DNA from: Volutella citrinella
Taxonomy: Eukaryota > Ascomycota > Sordariomycetes > Hypocreales > Nectriaceae
Length of the DNA stretch: 64,000 nt
Direction of reading: 5' to 3'
Assembly: GCA_034401135.1 (NCBI GenBank)
Contig: JAWZSP010000004.1
Coordinates: 3,038,001-3,102,000 of the forward strand
Positions 60,501 through 64,000 of the stretch are shown piece by piece. The position numbers and the translations under genes were made by a program. Within the stretch, counting starts at the first letter, position 1; each line of letters opens with the position of its first letter. The notes beneath the pieces are model-generated. The model was not told where the DNA came from. It was given only the letters and a program-made list of their open reading frames with translations, and did not search any database.

Positions 60501-63500
60501 TGGCGCCTTGGGCCTGGGGGCCATGGCGGCGGAATGACCAGTGTGGGGGTACGACGTTCAGTTCAGTGCCTTCCTCTGCCAAGACTCCTCGCAACAGGGG
60601 GCCGATAGATTTGACCAGGTTCAGATAGTAGTCGTAGACATTGACTGGATAGAACTGCAGCGTGTTTGATCGGGAGGTCGCAAAGCAATCGGATATGATC
60701 TTGATAAAGGTCTGTGCATTCAGGAGAGCCTTCACAATTTTGGTGCCGTTCCTGGTAGCCTCCAAGAGATCTGGGTTGTTGTAAACAGCACTCAGGTCGG
60801 AGGCAAGGAAAGGGGCGAAGAAGGGCGATGTGGCATCTCGCTTCTGTGCCAGAGGTTGTAGGATATCAATGGCCCCCTGTGCTCGTCTTAGGACCGAAGG
60901 CAGCCCACGAATTGGCTCGCACTCGATGAGCTGCGTGATAACCTGGTTAAAAATCCTCGAAGCAAGAGAATCTCCAAATCCAGTGGGGAGACTAGGAGAC
61001 TCGCAGATGTCAAGTAATAGTTCAAGGCCTCCGCTTGTCATGAAGTGTGTCTTCAGCGTCGAATTAGATACGTAGGCACTCAAGAAGTTGGCAAGTGCAT
61101 AGAGGTATGGAGTGATGGACTTCTTTGCCGAATCCGCACGGTTATCGTCGTCGCCTTCCAGTGGGGCGTCAGGCGGTGCAGCAGCATCTGACATGTTGAC
61201 ATCGGCATCACCGGGTACGCTTACTCCTTTTCCTGGTCCAGTTGGCTGAATGACAGGTTGCAGCTCTCCAGTCTGGTCGAAGGATTTAGTTTCACCATTT
61301 GAATCAACCAGCAGTAATTTGGCGCCCCAGCCCGCAGTTTTTGACTTTTCGAGCCCGAGGTACCGAACGCGGGCAACCATATCAATGACAGCATTAGAAA
61401 TGGCGGTCCGGAGAGGAGGGTGATGGCGAGCAAGTTCATCGAAACTGGCGCCGACGTTGCTGGCAAGGTCGGCATCGAGTTCTAGACACCTAACATGCGC
61501 AGGGCTCTCGAAAATCTCCAGAAAGCTCTCAAAAGCTTTAGATGCGACCACCATTCGCATGCCAACATTGTTGAGACAGATTGAGTTCAAAACGGCTGGG
61601 ACAACACTGATTGCATCGGTGGATGGAAGAATGCCCGCAGCCAAAGAATCACGAGTTTCTTTTTGGATCTCTTCCTCTTTCGGCGGGTGCGGGCGCTTGT
61701 CCTTTTCCAAGACGATAGAGATGGTGCTATCCTGTGAGTCAGAATCATTGCCGTCTTGCTCAGAAGCCTTCTGGTCTTCAAGAGCCTCTGCAGGTAGGGG
61801 CTGCCCAGTGATTGCCTGTAGATATGACTGGATCATTCCGGATTCCGAGATGGCTGCGAAGCTTGTGGGATCGTTGTTGATGAAGTCGCTAAGAATAGTC
61901 ACAGTGTTTGTCCACACAATAGATCCAAAGCTTTTCTTGTCTTCAATCATATGTCTGAGGCTTTTGAGAAGGTCGGAGTTATCAGCCAGGTTCCTGAGAA
62001 GGCGATCGGTGTTGCCCCCGAAGCTGAAGGAGTTCGACATGACATGATGAACGAATTTGAGGAGCCATTTCAAGGTTTGCTGCTGGTAGTACGGTATCTC
62101 ATAATCGACGGCGCTCGACTGCTGTGCCTGGGTAATGCCTCGACCAGCCTTGTGAAGTGTCTGGGCCTCGACCACAGTATCGACAAGAAGCTGGGCGACA
62201 GCATCCAGGCCCTTAGCGGTGAAAAATGCAGTGCAGGCATTTTGGTATGTCCAAATCAGTCCATCAAGAAAGGCCAAGACCATAGAATGGTTGCGTTGAG
62301 CGACACTAGACCGGATGCTCAGAATCTCAACGAGAATATCCATCAGTCCAGCTGAGACCATCTCGCTACCCACACGAGTTGCCATAGACAGGTGAAGAGT
62401 AAGCGAGAAGAGGTTGTTTCGCCATTCGTCGGTCTCCGTGATTTGATCGCTCTTCTCTCCATCCTTGTCTTCTTTCATCCCCGCCACCGCTTTCCGAATC
62501 ACATAGAGCAGAATGCCGTGATTCACATTCGCATTGAGCGCAGAGAGCACATCTTGACATCGAGCCTGGAAATTAGAAACCGCCTCGAGGAGAGCAAGAG
62601 CAAGAGCCTGGATCCAGAGAGGAACATCAATATTTCCTTCCGAAGAAGGGTGGATGAGTTCGGCAAGTTGGTAGACCAGTTGAAATCGGCGCGTCTCATC
62701 AACATCCTGTCGGAGAACCTTCTCAACGAAATTCGACTCGGAGTGGATGTAGGCAAGGTTGTTGATCGCGAGGAGTCGAACTGCCAGTAGCTGCTGCCGT
62801 GTTTGTTGGCTAGTCGTGAGAGCTTTGGCTGCCCTGATGCGGTGGAACGCTTCATATTTCGAAGGCGCAGGCATATCCGTGGGACAGCGAGAGATCAACT
62901 CAAACGACGAGACTGACCTCAGCTCCGATTGCGGGATTTCAAAAGTCTTCGGCCCTGGGGGAGTAGAGTCGTCCCCAATAGCAGGGGTGCGGGGCCCAAG
63001 CGGCGAGGAGTCGTCCCCGACGTGGTGGCGCGATTTGGGGGTTTGGTGCTGTCCAGACATCGTAGAGCTACGGCGAAGAGGCGTTGGGGTCGATGGAAGA
63101 GACGAGCGTCCTTGGTCAGTAGCTGCAGACGTTTCTTGGGTGGCGGTCTGAGCATAGAATGACACCTTAATGTCGCCCCATCCATCCCACCTTTTATTAT
63201 CCGACGCTGCAAGAGCAACAAGGTCATGCGCATGCATAGAGTTGACCGTCTGGCTACGGTCTTTGTTCTTAGATGAACTAGGAGTGTGGGAGGGAAGGGG
63301 ATCCGAAAGGCTGACAATGGGCGTCTTGACGAATGGCAGGGCTAACTGCTGGACTCGCTCGAGGTCGATGTTGTAATGGTTGGCTAGCAAGGCTGTGCTT
63401 ATCTGCCGCGAGGCGTTTCCGATACGTTTAACGGATGCTTGGTATCTCTGAGCCAGCTCAGAACCGACCTCAAGGGCCGCAATTAGGATAGTAAGAGATG

Positions 63501-64000
63501 TCGTGTGGAGGAGGTCATTGAGATGAGGGCTGCTGGCATAAATGCTTCGGTTGCCGCAATGCTCCAGCAGCATACGTGTGAATTTGAGGATCACCTCAAT
63601 CAGCTTCCTATCTCCATCAAACGGGAAATCCAAGTCGTCGAGCTCCTTCGGTGACCATTCTCGATCGCTAGCAAACGGCGATTCCTTGTCCTGGTTGAGG
63701 AGAACATCGCGTCCAAACTCGCGCTGCTGAGGACCCTCGTTCAATTTGTAGGTAGTGCAAAATGAGTCAAGGATAGTATCGAATCGGTTCAGCAGTGGAA
63801 TCCAGTGGTACAGATCGCCTCGCCCGAACGGCCATAGGGACGGAAAGCTGGCGAGATGCTGGGGCAAGAGAGGTAATGGAGTCGTGGAGGCCGAATCGAC
63901 GTAGGATTTTAGCCAGGGAGACTATGACAATTATTAGTCTACCTGGATGCGACATGCGTTGGGTTAAAACTTACCAAAGTCTCCTTGTGCTTTTGTTGCA
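51506..64000 (-). CDS. tom1: HECT E3 ubiquitin ligase TOM1 (HUWE1-like), 5' end cut by the window
   Basis: Giant nuclear/cytosolic HECT ligase acting on excess histones, ribosomal proteins and others in yeast. Exons: 64000-63975 (partial), 63921-60069, 60014-59545, 59491-56215, 56164-56102, 56054-55869, 55811-52065, 52010-51666, 51600-51506. The visible part is 4,019 aa and starts QQKHKETLSPWL, so apparently only a short N-terminus is missing. In order: Armadillo-like DUF908/DUF913 repeats with GDLYHWIPLLNRFD at the start; a UBA-like segment (about 1460-1505, GFSTDLVHEAVFRANGNQ); a long Asp/Glu-rich tract (about 2320-2590); a Lys/Glu/Ala coiled coil; DUF4414-type ubiquitin-binding repeats with LPEEFREEV and LPEELRQEI; and a HECT domain with the catalytic cysteine in SSHTCFN (about 3986), ending SEYFGFA. 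Two introns of 54 nt (60068-60015, 52064-52011) are stop-free and in frame; the last intron hides the true C-terminus. Confidence 0.96.
54513..54951 (-). other. Ubiquitin-binding-motif repeats within TOM1
   Basis: Within the TOM1 frame four LP/FPP-centred helices follow one another: DPDYLAALPEEFREEV, FLDALPEELRQEI, ILLTFPPALREQVL and IIDQLPPDLAAQA. This spacing and consensus are those of the DUF4414 region of HUWE1/Tom1, which carries UBM-type ubiquitin-binding motifs. It is about 145 codons, some 3.0 kb from the stop. Confidence 0.75.
56102..56880 (-). other. Acidic low-complexity tract of TOM1
   Basis: About 245 codons dominated by GAT/GAC/GAA/GAG, encoding long Asp/Glu runs broken by Met, Ser and Tyr. 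It spans the 3' part of exon 59491-56215 and the 63-nt exon 56164-56102. Yeast Tom1 and human HUWE1 also carry an acidic region, proposed to contact basic substrates such as histones. The opposite strand gives Ser/Val/Ile-rich open frames that are artefacts of this composition. Confidence 0.85.

Noticed and set aside
1..64000. Transposons, CRISPR, prophage, secondary-metabolite cluster
   Set aside because: No transposase, reverse transcriptase, terminal repeats, spaced palindromic arrays, polyketide or peptide synthetase modules were recognised anywhere in the window.

Overview
The window is a stretch of nuclear chromosome from a filamentous ascomycete, most likely a sordariomycete and possibly Hypocreales. 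The evidence is dense eukaryotic protein genes with many short GT...AG introns (mostly 47-105 bp), fungal-type gene content (TRA1, an AA11 LPMO, CTF8, fungal-type imidazoleglycerol-phosphate dehydratase and ornithine acetyltransferase) and CT-rich leaders. The order is inferred from general protein character only. I see no rRNA, tRNA, transposon, CRISPR array, prophage or obvious secondary-metabolite cluster.

Layout, left to right: a gene-free 2.7 kb; a small GGCT/AIG2-fold protein (-) with an 8-nt micro-exon; TRA1 (+, about 3,859 aa); acetoacetyl-CoA synthetase (+); a small Gly-rich multi-pass membrane protein (-); the APC/C subunit CDC16/Cut9 (-); HIS3-type IGP dehydratase (+) convergent with mitochondrial ornithine/glutamate N-acetyltransferase (-); a gene-poor 4.6 kb; a secreted AA11-type LPMO (+); a WW-domain protein with a Pro/Gln/Gly/Tyr-rich tail (+) convergent with an uncharacterised type I membrane protein (-); alpha-tubulin (+, seven exons); HMG-CoA lyase (+); V-ATPase subunit B (+, seven exons); DPH1 (+); CTF8 (-) divergent from ribosomal protein S6 (+); and the giant HECT ubiquitin ligase TOM1 (-), which runs off the right edge with apparently only a short N-terminal piece missing.

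Functionally this is mostly core housekeeping: chromatin co-activation (TRA1), cell-cycle proteolysis and ubiquitin (CDC16, TOM1), sister-chromatid cohesion (CTF8), cytoskeleton (alpha-tubulin), translation (RPS6, DPH1), vacuolar acidification (V-ATPase B), His and Arg synthesis, and acetoacetate/HMG-CoA metabolism (acetoacetyl-CoA synthetase plus HMG-CoA lyase). The accessory element is the chitin-type LPMO next to a gene-poor region. Gene models were rebuilt by hand from splice sites, reading-phase continuity and family motifs. I found no convincing new biological system. The most unusual things are at the level of gene structure: the 8-nt micro-exon, four stop-free introns of 3n length that can hide inside long reading frames, a cluster of GATAAG motifs, and two conserved-looking membrane proteins I cannot assign.
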